From an uncultured Poribacteria bacterium (GTDB taxonomy: Bacteria > Poribacteria > WGA-4E > PCPOR2b): DNA of 64,000 nt. The notes under the pieces were generated by a model. It worked only from the letters and a program-made list of their open reading frames with translations. It was not told the origin of the DNA and did no database searches. A program made the position numbers and the translations under genes. Below are positions 1 through 8,893 of this stretch, piece after piece. The first letter of the stretch is position 1. Each line of letters opens with the position of its first letter. Where the stretch lies: contig OY282444.1 in the NCBI GenBank assembly GCA_958296125.1, positions 2,885,623 to 2,949,622 on the forward strand. The letters are read 5' to 3'.

Positions 1-446
1 TTGCCCAAAACGGCTTTGATGTCACAGGTGTAGACATTTCCGAGGTCGCTATCGAAAAATGTAACAAGCTGGCGAAAGAAAGAAACACAACGGTCAATGC
101 TGTTGTCGCTGATCTGACTGACTATGACATGGGCGAAGCGCAGTTTGACCTAATCACAAAATTCTACTACTACGAGCCATCAATCTTCCCACAGGTCATT
201 GATGCACTCAAACCGGGCGGCATCTTTATCCTCGAGCAGTTCTCAATTGACCACCTTAAGTACAGGGAAACCAGCCGCTTTGGTCCGAGAAATCCTGACT
301 ATCTCATAAAGCCCAACGAACTTTTGGAACACTTCAAGTCGTTACGGATACTCTACTATGAAGACACCGTCGTGGAGCTGGATGAAGGGATGCACAAAGG
401 AACGGCGGCAGTCGTTCGACTCATCGCACAGAAAGTTGATAAGTGA
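1..446 (+). CDS. Class I SAM-dependent methyltransferase, 5'-truncated
   Basis: The reading frame is open to the first base of the window, so the N-terminus and probably the glycine-rich SAM loop lie outside. The visible part has a beta2-like segment ending in GVDIS, the acidic residue that usually contacts the SAM ribose, then a VVADLTDYD segment and QFDLITKFYYY, which is the usual motif IV/post-motif position. This order fits a TehB/UbiE-like small-molecule methyltransferase. The substrate cannot be inferred. The next gene is on the same strand but about 190 bp away, so it is probably a separate unit. Confidence 0.7.
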   Translation, partial: AQNGFDVTGVDISEVAIEKCNKLAKERNTTVNAVVADLTDYDMGEAQFDLITKFYYYEPSIFPQVIDALKPGGIFILEQFSIDHLKYRETSRFGPRNPDYLIKPNELLEHFKSLRILYYEDTVVELDEGMHKGTAAVVRLIAQKVDK

Positions 447-548
447 GTGCTGTCTAACCACAGGTGATATGCTTTATTTAACCTTATCATAAATTCAATC
501 TTCAAGCTGAGTTCAGGAAGAAAACATGAAATGGTTCAGTCTTATGAA

Positions 549-597
549 CCCATGATTTTCACGTTTCACGCGTTTTGCACTTTCTTTTTACATGATC
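549..597 (+). repeat. Partial copy of the 55.5-kb MITE-like repeat
   Basis: This stretch matches, in reverse orientation, the left part of the element at 55504-55633 with only one or two differences. Shared features include CATGATTTTCACGTTTCACG and a CTTTCTTTTTACATGA end. Only one terminal end is recognisable, so it is a fragment. It lies in the leader of the oxidoreductase gene and creates a spurious upstream in-frame extension. Confidence 0.65.
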
Positions 598-638
598 CAA
601 AATCAAAAGTTTGCACAAATAGGATCGGAGGAAATTGG

Positions 639-1694
639 ATGACAGCTAACAATAAAGTACGAGTTGCGGTTGTTGGTATGGGCATCGGCAGACCCAATGG
701 ACGCGCATTGTCAGCGAACCCGCGTGGACAGGTCGTTGCGCTCTGTGATCTGTTAGAAGAGCGTATGCAGGAATTTGCAAAGGAGTTGCCGGAAGAAGTT
801 AAATTTTACACCAACTACAAGCAGATGTGCAAAGACCCGGAAATCGATGCTGTCTTTGTAGGGACACCGAATCAGTGGCATGTGCCTGTTGCGTTGGAGG
901 CTGTGCGAAATGGGAAGCATGTGCTGGTGACCAAGCCGCTCGCTGACTCAGAAGCGGCAGCGAAGGAACTGGTTGCTGAAGCGGAGGCGGCAGGTATCGT
1001 AAACATGATGTCTCTTTCCACCCGCTTTGGGCCCGATTGTCAATATCTTGGAAATCTCCAACAGGAGGGATATTTTGGTGAACTCTACTACGCCAGAGCC
1101 CGCAGCGTCCGAAGAAACGGGATTCCAACTTGGAGCTTGGGGTTCATTCAGAAGGGCGGTGGTGCCTTTCGGGATATGGGCGTACATGTTCTCGACGCTG
1201 TGTGGTGGGTGCTGGGTATGCCAAAACCCGTTGGCGTGTTAGGCGCTGCCGGAGCGAAGTTTGGTCCCTACGGATTGGGCTATTCGACCGGCACCCCTCC
1301 ACCTAAATCGTTCTACGAGCAGTACGCATCGGACGATTATGGAGGCGGTTTCATTCGCTTTGAGGACGGCACCGGTCTACAGGTTGAGAGTTTTTGGGCA
1401 TCACACCAACCGGGTGAGTTTCAAATGGAGTTGTTTGGCACGGAAGCGGGTGCTAGACTCAGTCCACTCACGCTCTACCGCATGGAAAACGGCGCAGCCC
1501 ACGACATTAACGTTGAGCCTCCCCAAGGGCTCCAATCTTGGGATAACATCGCCGCGCATTTTATCGACAGTATCTTAGATGGTAAACCGTGTGCAGCCCC
1601 ACTCCGCCACGGGCTTATCGTGCAACAGATGATGGAAGCCCTACTCCTGAGCGCGCACACAGGGAAGGAAGTGCGGATTGAGGTTGATGAGTAA
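639..1694 (+). CDS. Gfo/Idh/MocA family NAD(P)-dependent oxidoreductase
   Basis: The N-terminal Rossmann fold begins with VAVVGMGIGRPNG, a GxGxxG-type dinucleotide loop, and continues through GTPNQWHVPVALEA. The usual catalytic EKP is TKP here (VTKPLADSEAA), within the range of family variants. The C-terminal half has the GGGAFRDMGVHVLDAVWW segment with the conserved His of the substrate domain. The reading frame could start at 531, but ATG at 639 is preceded by GGAGGA at good spacing, and the upstream 36 codons come from a repeat. The protein is 351 residues, normal for the family. It probably oxidises or reduces a sugar or inositol derivative in the cytoplasm. The exact substrate is unknown. 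Confidence 0.85.
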   Translation: MTANNKVRVAVVGMGIGRPNGRALSANPRGQVVALCDLLEERMQEFAKELPEEVKFYTNYKQMCKDPEIDAVFVGTPNQWHVPVALEAVRNGKHVLVTKPLADSEAAAKELVAEAEAAGIVNMMSLSTRFGPDCQYLGNLQQEGYFGELYYARARSVRRNGIPTWSLGFIQKGGGAFRDMGVHVLDAVWWVLGMPKPVGVLGAAGAKFGPYGLGYSTGTPPPKSFYEQYASDDYGGGFIRFEDGTGLQVESFWASHQPGEFQMELFGTEAGARLSPLTLYRMENGAAHDINVEPPQGLQSWDNIAAHFIDSILDGKPCAAPLRHGLIVQQMMEALLLSAHTGKEVRIEVDE

Positions 1695-1837
1695 CGGAAA
1701 CCGATTTTGAGGGGCTGCCAATTTATTGTGGGGAACGCAGCTCCCGATACCGTTGCGTCGTTCTGTGCTATGCGCCGAATTTGACCTCACGGCTACCGAG
1801 TCCTGCCAATTTCCCTGCCCCAGTTCCCAATCCTCAT

Positions 1838-1867
1838 TTGCAAATTTCTATGGAACTGTGGTATAAT
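1838..1867 (+). promoter_or_regulatory. Sigma-70-like promoter for the ferredoxin-fusion gene
   Basis: TTGCAA and a perfect TATAAT are separated by 18 bp. The start codon at 1936 lies about 70 bp downstream of the -10 box. Confidence 0.6.
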
Positions 1868-1935
1868 TTGCGTGTACAAATTTTCCGAAATCGTAGACAA
1901 CCGAAAAGATTAGATGTGCCCGAGGAGAGATAGAA

Positions 1936-3171
1936 ATGGCTTACGTGATTGCCGAACCTTGCATTGATGTTATGGATACGGCGTGCGTTGATGTGTGTCC
2001 GGTCGATTGTATTCATACGAAAGATGGGGAAAAGCAGCTTTATATTAACCCCGCCGAATGTATTGATTGCGCCGCATGTGAACCCGCGTGTCCGGTCACC
2101 GCAATTTTCATACTTGACGATGTACCAGAGCAGTGGACCCCTTATATTGAATTAAATGAGAAATTCTTTGAGGATTTTGTTAAACCGACAAAAGCAGGGG
2201 CAGCAGCAGGAGAAGATGGCGCAGCTGCAGCAGACGAAGATAGGATTGGAATCGAAGAATTTGTGCAAACGATCGAGTCTCCCCAGTCTTCGATTCGTCC
2301 TGTATTGCGCCCGTTTGTTATGCTCTCCCAGCTTGTGCTAGGTGCCTTCGATGCAAAATTTAAGCGTGAACTTGAGGAGATGGCTCAGAACCCGGTCATC
2401 TTCAGTGCAGCAATCTCAACAGGAATTAACAGCCTCGTTAATTTAACACTCTATCCATTAGTGCTCTTCCTGCTTTTTGCCGGTGGGAATTTAGAATCTG
2501 CCCTGTTTACCGGCAAAGGAAACTTTGCGATTTTCCTCGGTGTCGCCTTGGCAGTACTTGAGGGTCTCTATCGATTTAGAGATGATCTCGCCACAACGGA
2601 CAGAGAAGAACCCTCTCGATATGGGGCTTCTATATACGGCTGGGTCCCATCGCTGCTCGCTCGCCTATTGTTGCCAGCGTTGCGACCGGTGATTGCAACC
2701 GAACCCGCTTCCCTGCGTTCAACCATGCCGGGTGCTGTCCTCACCGATGGGCCCATTTATCAAGAAGATGTCCGTGAACGCTATCGCCGTTACGGGATGC
2801 TAAACCGGATGGAAGAAAAAGTAGACCGTTACATCATCGAAATTGAGTTCCCTCGCTGGGTGCCTGATTCTGCATACAAGCAGAAGTATAATCTCCCAGA
2901 TCGGATGCCGGATTACACATATCAGGTGAGCTTCGGAGAAGGCACGGTTGATGTAGCAGCCAAGCTGGAGGAGCCCCGGTTTACCGAAGTCGCGGGGCGC
3001 ACCAGTTCGTTCCCCCTCGGATTCAATAATGTGTTTCGCATCGAAGGGCAACCCGAAAACTTTCAGGCAATGTTGCGGGATAAGGTGCTTCAGATCATCG
3101 TTCCGAAATCAGGCAGGGTCGAAAATCTCGTTATTGAGCGTCCAGTCCACTATGCAAAAATTAAGGGATAG
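1936..3171 (+). CDS. 7Fe-type ferredoxin fused to a membrane segment and an alpha-crystallin-like domain
   Basis: Residues 1-75 are a bacterial 7Fe ferredoxin: Cys9, Cys17, Cys21 and Cys25 form the first group and Cys42, Cys45, Cys48 and Cys52 the second (CIDCAACEPACP). The Cys normally three residues after Cys9 is Val, typical of a [3Fe-4S] plus [4Fe-4S] arrangement. An acidic, Ala-rich linker follows, then two likely membrane segments near residues 160-182 and 192-212. The C-terminal 120 residues resemble the Hsp20 core, with FPLGFNNVFRIEG and DKVLQIIVPKSG matching the end of that fold. The start has GAGGAG upstream. The role is unknown. A membrane-anchored electron carrier with a chaperone-like module is an inference from the domains. 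Confidence 0.75.
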   Translation: MAYVIAEPCIDVMDTACVDVCPVDCIHTKDGEKQLYINPAECIDCAACEPACPVTAIFILDDVPEQWTPYIELNEKFFEDFVKPTKAGAAAGEDGAAAADEDRIGIEEFVQTIESPQSSIRPVLRPFVMLSQLVLGAFDAKFKRELEEMAQNPVIFSAAISTGINSLVNLTLYPLVLFLLFAGGNLESALFTGKGNFAIFLGVALAVLEGLYRFRDDLATTDREEPSRYGASIYGWVPSLLARLLLPALRPVIATEPASLRSTMPGAVLTDGPIYQEDVRERYRRYGMLNRMEEKVDRYIIEIEFPRWVPDSAYKQKYNLPDRMPDYTYQVSFGEGTVDVAAKLEEPRFTEVAGRTSSFPLGFNNVFRIEGQPENFQAMLRDKVLQIIVPKSGRVENLVIERPVHYAKIKG

Positions 3172-3194
3172 TTGCAATAATTCCGAACCCACGA

Positions 3195-3236
3195 AGCGGA
3201 ATCTGGAGTAACCCTCTAGATTCCGCTTTTTTATTT
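3195..3236 (+). terminator. Rho-independent terminator
   Basis: An inverted repeat AGCGGAATCT / AGATTCCGCT closes on a short loop and is followed directly by a T-rich run. It lies 24 bp after the ferredoxin-fusion stop codon. Confidence 0.85.
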
Positions 3237-3325
3237 TTGGGAAGAGAACACCATACCAACGATCGAAACAAAATTGCTCATTATACCTTGGAAACCGATG
3301 GGGATATTTCCACTTGAATTGCGAC

Positions 3326-4603
3326 ATGCCTAAACCCTACAAAACCCCCGAGTGGGAAACAGCAGGGTTCAACCATATCTGGTTGCCCTACACGCAGATG
3401 CAGACCGCGCCGTTGCCGCTGCCGGTCAGCTCTGCCAGCGGTGTCAGGATAACCCTAGCCGATGGCAGCGAGTTGATTGACGGCATCGCGTCATGGTGGT
3501 GTGCCTGTCATGGATACCAACATCCCCATCTGACAAAACAGATCTCAAGACAGCTTGATACACTGTCACATATCATGTTTGCAGGGCTTGCCCATGAACA
3601 GGCTTACACACTTGCCCGCCGCCTCGTTTCCATCACGCCAAAGGGGTTAAGTCGCGCCTTCTTTTCTGACTCTGGCTCAACAGCCGTTGAAGTGGCGATG
3701 AAAATGGCGGTACAGTTTTGGTCTAACCGACAGGAGCCGGACAAGCGCAAGTTTATCTGTTTTCGTAACGGTTATCACGGCGACACTATGGGCGGCATGT
3801 CACTCGCCGACCCTGAAACGGGGATGCACCGGGCGTTGAATCGCTACGTCCCCAAGCAGTATGTTTTCGACATCCCTAACAACGGGACAGATCTGGCTGC
3901 GCTTGCAAAATCACTAAAGGAGATCAGAGAAACGGTGGCAGGGCTCGTTATCGAACCACTAATTCAAGCAGCAGGGGGCATGAAGTTCCATTCCCCCCAA
4001 ATGCTTGCTGAAATCCACCGGCTTTGTAAGCAGCACCGTATCCTGTTTATCGCCGATGAAATTGCCACCGGGTTCGGTCGCACCGGTGCCATGTTTGCCT
4101 GCTTGGAAGCCGACATCACACCCGATATGATGTGTCTGGGCAAGGCACTCACCGGCGGCATGATAGGATTGGCTGCGACGTTAGCCACGGAGGAGGTGTT
4201 TGCAGGCTTCCTTTCAGATCGGCTAGAAACTGCGCTGATGCACGGTCCCACATTTATGGCGAATCCACTCGCATGTGCCGCTGCCAATGCTTCGCTCGAT
4301 CTGTTTGAACAGGAACCCCGAATCGCACAGATCCGAGCGATTGAAACGCAATTACAGGAAGAACTGAGACCGTGTCATAGACTGAAGAATGTCGCCGATG
4401 TGAGAGTGAAGGGGGCTATCGGTGTCGTTCAGTTGTCCAACGCAAGTGGGGAATATATACTTGCACTCCGGCAGCGGTTTATAGAGGAGGGGGTGTGGCT
4501 CAGACCGTTTAGCGATGTCGTTTATATCATGCCCGCTTTTACGATTGCGACAGCAGAATTAACGCGATTGACCGATGCCGTGTTTAAGGCGTTAGCAGCA
4601 TGA
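3326..4603 (+). CDS. bioA: Adenosylmethionine-8-amino-7-oxononanoate aminotransferase
   Basis: PLP-dependent class III aminotransferase making 7,8-diaminopelargonate in biotin synthesis, using SAM as amino donor. The BioA-specific N-terminal HIWLPYTQM motif is present, followed by DGIASWWCACHGYQHP. The PLP region has FIADEIATGFGRTG and the Schiff-base lysine lies in CLGKALTGGMIGL. The protein is 425 residues from the ATG at 3326; a TTG at 3314 would add four. No clear Shine-Dalgarno sequence is visible. No other bio gene is in the window, so the biotin pathway is scattered or partial here. Confidence 0.92.
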   Translation: MPKPYKTPEWETAGFNHIWLPYTQMQTAPLPLPVSSASGVRITLADGSELIDGIASWWCACHGYQHPHLTKQISRQLDTLSHIMFAGLAHEQAYTLARRLVSITPKGLSRAFFSDSGSTAVEVAMKMAVQFWSNRQEPDKRKFICFRNGYHGDTMGGMSLADPETGMHRALNRYVPKQYVFDIPNNGTDLAALAKSLKEIRETVAGLVIEPLIQAAGGMKFHSPQMLAEIHRLCKQHRILFIADEIATGFGRTGAMFACLEADITPDMMCLGKALTGGMIGLAATLATEEVFAGFLSDRLETALMHGPTFMANPLACAAANASLDLFEQEPRIAQIRAIETQLQEELRPCHRLKNVADVRVKGAIGVVQLSNASGEYILALRQRFIEEGVWLRPFSDVVYIMPAFTIATAELTRLTDAVFKALAA

Positions 4604-4869
4604 CTTTTGTATAGGCGGAACCACTTCGCCCCTATCCGATACGGAGACTTTATATCGGGTCATCCGCTGCGTGTTGGCTTCTGCGGTATCCCTTGCCAAA
4701 GTGGGGCTTCGGTTGTGGATATATGTGAAATAATGGCTATCTGTTAGGTTTCTTAATCCCGATTTTTCGATCCGAAACAAGGGACTGCGCGATTGGGGCT
4801 TTTCCTAAATGCCGCCCTTTTTCTGTTTTCAGGTCTAAAGGTTGGATTGACAAATGAGGAGGGAGGGCG

Positions 4870-5802
4870 ATGAAACCTGTGTTTGACGTGCTCCGTCAAC
4901 CTTTGGTTATCGGTACGTTTGTATTAAGTGCTCTCATTGTTGTGGGGTTCTATTTCGGCAGCCACTGGTACTATGGCGATGTTGATCCGGTGCCAGAAGA
5001 TTTATTGCGCTATACTCCAACGCCTACTGTGAGCCGTGGGGTGCCTGAGGTATTTAAGGGAAGCTTGCCACGGAACGATGGCTCGACAACAGGGAGCGTA
5101 TCGGACAACAATGAAGGGACGGTTGACAAATCCCTTGACGATTCCTCTGTCTCATCACGGGTGGAATATTTTGCAGACGGGCCACGGGTGCCGGACCACC
5201 TGCTGATTCCTGATAAGTGGTTAGATCTCCATATGGAGGATTTTGATGCTTTGGATCCACAAGAGTTGGCGGAACTTGAGGCGCACGGGAGGCGAGTCTT
5301 AGAAGAGGTGCTCGCCAATCACAACCCGAACCGTCCTATCGGTGAAATCTGGGATGCGTATATCGATATGGAACGGGCCCGCAAAGCTGAAGATGAGGCT
5401 GCGGGCAAAAATTGGTTAAGTGGTGGTAATCTAGGCCACACGTTCTTTAGAATCTACAATTTTCCAGAGATTGTTCAACTCAAACTATCTTCCGGTATCG
5501 AAGGTGAACGGTTTCACGATATGTACATGGTGGATATGGGGGTATTCGACCCGGATTGGAATCTCCAAAGACTTCCCGATGGACGCCCATTTCGCACAGA
5601 GAGTGGGTATCTGTATGAATTCCATCTCAGCGCATTTGACGAGGAAGATATTGCAATCAACAGTAGAACATTTAGGGTTGGACACTCTGGCACCGATGCA
5701 CAACTGGTTGTTGTTGATTTAAGTGAAACCTCCGACGAAGAACTAGAACGGCTCGGGGGCTGGAACTACAACGATCACCTTTATAAAGGGGAAGGAAGAT
5801 GA
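4870..5802 (+). CDS. Hypothetical membrane-anchored protein
   Basis: Starts after GAGGAGGGAGGGCG, an unusually strong ribosome binding site. Residues 13-32 form one membrane segment, followed by a low-complexity Ser/Thr/Asp-rich stretch (about residues 60-95) and an acidic 200-residue extracytoplasmic domain. That domain contains GNLGHTFFRIYNFPEIVQ and FDPDWNLQRLPDGRPF. I do not recognise the family. Its stop overlaps the next start (ATGA), so the two genes are translationally coupled. Confidence 0.7.
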   Translation: MKPVFDVLRQPLVIGTFVLSALIVVGFYFGSHWYYGDVDPVPEDLLRYTPTPTVSRGVPEVFKGSLPRNDGSTTGSVSDNNEGTVDKSLDDSSVSSRVEYFADGPRVPDHLLIPDKWLDLHMEDFDALDPQELAELEAHGRRVLEEVLANHNPNRPIGEIWDAYIDMERARKAEDEAAGKNWLSGGNLGHTFFRIYNFPEIVQLKLSSGIEGERFHDMYMVDMGVFDPDWNLQRLPDGRPFRTESGYLYEFHLSAFDEEDIAINSRTFRVGHSGTDAQLVVVDLSETSDEELERLGGWNYNDHLYKGEGR

Positions 5803-6011
5803 TAACACAGATTCACACAACGCCGAATATGAGGAAAATAGTGCAAAGCGTTATCCCCTTGCCTTATATCTCTCTTTTGTTGCTGTTAGTGATTCGCATA
5901 TTATCAACCCCTGCAGCGGCGCAATCCGTAGACATCGTACCGTACAACGAAATAAAAAAGTATGATACGGAACTGTATGGTTATATCACTGCTACGGTGG
6001 GTCATTCCTGA
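5799..6011 (+). CDS. Small secreted hypothetical protein, possibly truncated
   Basis: This 70-residue frame starts inside the stop of the preceding gene (ATGA overlap). It has a hydrophobic signal-like segment ending in PAAAQS, a plausible signal peptidase I site, which leaves only about 28 mature residues. The short mature part suggests a truncated gene. The family is unknown. Coupling to the upstream membrane-anchored protein supports that it is, or was, expressed. Confidence 0.5.
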   Translation: MITQIHTTPNMRKIVQSVIPLPYISLLLLLVIRILSTPAAAQSVDIVPYNEIKKYDTELYGYITATVGHS

Positions 6012-6090
6012 TGAATACTATTTCTGCTGCCTGTAGCGGGCAGGGGTGTCATTGCATTCAGGGGTAAAAATGAATCGCCGATACAACGAA

Positions 6091-7779
6091 TCACGGGGGG
6101 CCTACCCACAAATCCCCGAAGAACAAATCAAAGTGAGCGAGGCATGCAGCGTCCGGATGCTCGACACCATAAGCGTTCGCTGTAATCCCCAATTGCAACG
6201 CCGGGTATTCCCGATGCAGATGATCAGCAAAGTCAAAAAGCCATCGATAAATCACATCAATCGACTCAGCGCGTGTATAATGCTGATGCCCCAGTGCATT
6301 GCAGCCCTTTAAGAGGTTGTCCTGCATCCCCAAAATCGAGCGATCCAAGATAAGCAGATCCGCCGCTGTTTCTTCAAGCAACGCTTTTACAGCCTGTGTA
6401 AGGTAGTAACCGTAATCACTCAAAACACAATAAACCACCGGGGCTCCCTCGTAAGTTGTGGACTGCTGCGCTTCCTCTTCTCCTTGCTCCCCTTCTTTTG
6501 CCGCACTGCGATTTTTCGGTGCTGCTTTCCACCGCTGCACCAGAACCGGTGCCAATCGCCACTCCGGACGATCTAAAACCGCTGTGTGCATCTCCGCAAT
6601 GGGGAGACGAATCCCGAATCTGCCTCTACCTTCATGTACCTGTTGACTTATCTGTTTTAGTGTTTGCAGGGCTTCGATGTTCCAGTCATAATCGAGGGCA
6701 ATTAAAGCTCCGGGGCGCATTGATTCTATTGATACCTTCCATTCAGTTTCCGGTGGTATCCACTGAATTTCTGGGATTTGTGGCCTCACACCTTTAGAAT
6801 ATGGGAAGGCATACGCTAGAACATCTTGAGTAACCTTCTCAATCGAAGTTTGGAGATCCCCTTCAAAGAGCATCGTCCAAACTTTGGGGCTATCCACCGA
6901 CTGCGCTGACGGCACCCGGATTTCAGTCCCATTGATAGCCGTTGTCGGCATTAAACCAATCGACACAGTCTCTCGATTTGAATAGACCGCGCAGTATTTG
7001 AGGAGACCGGCACTTTCATTTCCCAACACCACGCCGCTATCGATACCGGCATCACCCACTATAATAAACGCCTCCGATGCGCCCCCTTCCCAAGGCGTTG
7101 GCAGCGGATCTTCCAGTGCTCCCGAAATTCCGCACCGCCAGATTTGAAGCCTGTCTGCTCGTCCCGCGAACAAAGGTAGAGATTCAATTACTATATCCTC
7201 CACAAAAAAGGTTGAATCCGTCAGATTCTGAATCGTCATCCATTTGCGAATCACCGGCAGATCTGGATAAATTTCGTAGTGCAACCACAGATAAAAAGCC
7301 GGTTGTGCTTCCTCGGCGGCAGTATATGTGAATTGAATCGTAACTCGCTTGCCTCCGCCAATTTTTTGGACAATCTGATAATCGTTGTAATTCAGCAGGT
7401 CGTTATCCCCAGAAAAGACAATCTCCCCAATCCGAAACCGAAATTCCTCGCTCGGTTTATCTATGTAGTTTTGTCTCGAAGGTTTGCGAGCGTAGCGGAT
7501 GGTCTGAATCTTGTGTGCCCCCTGATCCAAGCGTAGCCAGCGTTCTATGAAGTCATTTCCCATGTAAAGCACGTGGGCTTTTAGATCGAAACCGGCATAG
7601 GTGCCAATTCGTCTCAATGGCTGGAGCTGCGCCCGCAGATCGGCAGCCGAAACTGTATGTTGATTGCTACTCCCGGCGCATCCGATACAGGTCAGAACGA
7701 TGGGTATGTAACCTAACCACTTTATACGTGAAACATGAGATATACGAATTCTTGGGAAGTGGGAAGTTAGAAGAGTCAC
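6091..7779 (-). CDS. Secreted alpha-galactosidase-like (GH36-type) protein, C-terminally short
   Basis: The N-terminus has a membrane segment ending near VLTCIGCAGSS, a possible lipoprotein site although the lipobox is weak. Residues 60-330 look like the beta-sandwich that precedes GH36/GH-D catalytic barrels, with LPVIRKWMTIQNLTD typical of it. IALDYDWNIEAL and ADLLILDRSIL sit where barrel strands and the catalytic Asp would be. The protein stops at GDLWVGPP, earlier than full-length GH36 enzymes of about 700 residues, so part of the barrel and the C-terminal domain seem missing. It is last in a minus-strand set with the two preceding genes. Activity is uncertain. Confidence 0.5.
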   Translation of the reverse strand: MTLLTSHFPRIRISHVSRIKWLGYIPIVLTCIGCAGSSNQHTVSAADLRAQLQPLRRIGTYAGFDLKAHVLYMGNDFIERWLRLDQGAHKIQTIRYARKPSRQNYIDKPSEEFRFRIGEIVFSGDNDLLNYNDYQIVQKIGGGKRVTIQFTYTAAEEAQPAFYLWLHYEIYPDLPVIRKWMTIQNLTDSTFFVEDIVIESLPLFAGRADRLQIWRCGISGALEDPLPTPWEGGASEAFIIVGDAGIDSGVVLGNESAGLLKYCAVYSNRETVSIGLMPTTAINGTEIRVPSAQSVDSPKVWTMLFEGDLQTSIEKVTQDVLAYAFPYSKGVRPQIPEIQWIPPETEWKVSIESMRPGALIALDYDWNIEALQTLKQISQQVHEGRGRFGIRLPIAEMHTAVLDRPEWRLAPVLVQRWKAAPKNRSAAKEGEQGEEEAQQSTTYEGAPVVYCVLSDYGYYLTQAVKALLEETAADLLILDRSILGMQDNLLKGCNALGHQHYTRAESIDVIYRWLFDFADHLHREYPALQLGITANAYGVEHPDAACLAHFDLFFGDLWVGPP

Positions 7780-7894
7780 GCCATTTTTGCTCAGTAGATT
7801 TCAAAAGGGTGGGATTATGCAATTTCTGGTTGAAAGCAAAACGTTATCGCCCATACAGGTTACAGGTTTTGGCTGTTATGGCTCTAGCAGCGCA

Positions 7895-8872
7895 CTAGCT
7901 CAAAGCCTCCGTGATGAGAGAATATAGATTCGGAATAGTGCGATCAAAATCTCCGGGAATATGGTAACTTTCGCCGCCATCTTTCACGGTGCGGACAAGG
8001 ATTGTCTTCTTGGGACGGTGGTAGTAGTGGGCATCTGTCGCACTGCCTTCCTCCCGAAAATCGGAGAATTCGATTAGATCAAAGTTAGCTGTGGTGAAAT
8101 ATCGGATCTCCTCCCCGTGTTGCGTGGCGATGTTTCGCGCCATCGACAGGCTCTTGAGATAAACCTCCGGCCCCATCACCGCAGACCCTAAGTTCAGAAG
8201 CACGCCCTCCTCCAATTTCGAGACACTGTGGGCAAAGCGCAGAAAGTCCTCGCCGGTTGTGTAGCCCATCGCGGCATAATCGGCGGCGGGGTGTTGGTCG
8301 ATGATGTCGTAGCCGATCCCTTTATGCACAGTCATCGGAACGCCCAAACGATATGCCGCCGCAAACATACTGATCGCTCGGTGTGGAAACTTGACACCGC
8401 ACTCCCCATTTTGAATGAACCGCCCAATTGCCTCACCGAAGCCGATTTTGTCGTGATAGCCGCGAATGATTGCATCGTTGAGGTAACGTCCGGTCTCCTC
8501 CCAGTTACCAAACTTTCCATCCCAGATATACCGTTCGACATCCTCCAGCGTCGCGCCGATTAGGGCGAGTTCAAAATCGTGGATGGCACCGGCACCGTTT
8601 GTTGCCAGATGCGTTAGGATGCCGCGTTCCATCAGGTCGATAATATAACGCGAATTGCCCCGCCGCATGACGTGTGCACCCATCATCCATATCACCTGTT
8701 TCCCTCCGCTATGAGCTTGAATCACCCGATCTGCCACTATCCGCAAATCATCGTTTTCGTACGGCGGTGTCTCCGCATCCAACGGGTAGAGGTCCGCGAC
8801 CGTCATTTTATGTTCCCGTTCAGCCAACGGTAGAATCTTTAATAGACTCCGATCTAACTTTGAATAAACCAC
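7895..8872 (-). CDS. Deoxyhypusine-synthase-like Rossmann protein
   Basis: The segment VIWMMGAHVMRRG, then LTHLATNGAGAIHDFELAL, resembles the NAD-binding region of deoxyhypusine-synthase-like proteins. Bacteria lack hypusinated eIF5A, so these homologues have other, mostly unknown roles. Candidates include homospermidine-type chemistry or sugar-phosphate handling. The GTG at 8872 is used as start; ATG at 8806 (MTVADLYPLD) is an alternative. It begins 21 bp after the 2-hydroxyacid dehydrogenase stop on the same strand, so the two are probably cotranscribed. Fold assignment is moderate; function is not known. Confidence 0.5.
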   Translation of the reverse strand: MVYSKLDRSLLKILPLAEREHKMTVADLYPLDAETPPYENDDLRIVADRVIQAHSGGKQVIWMMGAHVMRRGNSRYIIDLMERGILTHLATNGAGAIHDFELALIGATLEDVERYIWDGKFGNWEETGRYLNDAIIRGYHDKIGFGEAIGRFIQNGECGVKFPHRAISMFAAAYRLGVPMTVHKGIGYDIIDQHPAADYAAMGYTTGEDFLRFAHSVSKLEEGVLLNLGSAVMGPEVYLKSLSMARNIATQHGEEIRYFTTANFDLIEFSDFREEGSATDAHYYHRPKKTILVRTVKDGGESYHIPGDFDRTIPNLYSLITEALS

Positions 8873-8893
8873 AAGTCGTAAATCTCCCTGATT

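Noticed and set aside
531-638. N-terminal extension of the first oxidoreductase
   Set aside because: The 36 extra codons come from a MITE-like repeat and the ATG at 639 has a good ribosome binding site.
3964-4287. Open frames on the opposite strand of bioA and other well-supported genes
   Set aside because: They lie wholly within conserved genes, have no ribosome binding sites and show no recognisable domains; they are shadows of biased codon use.
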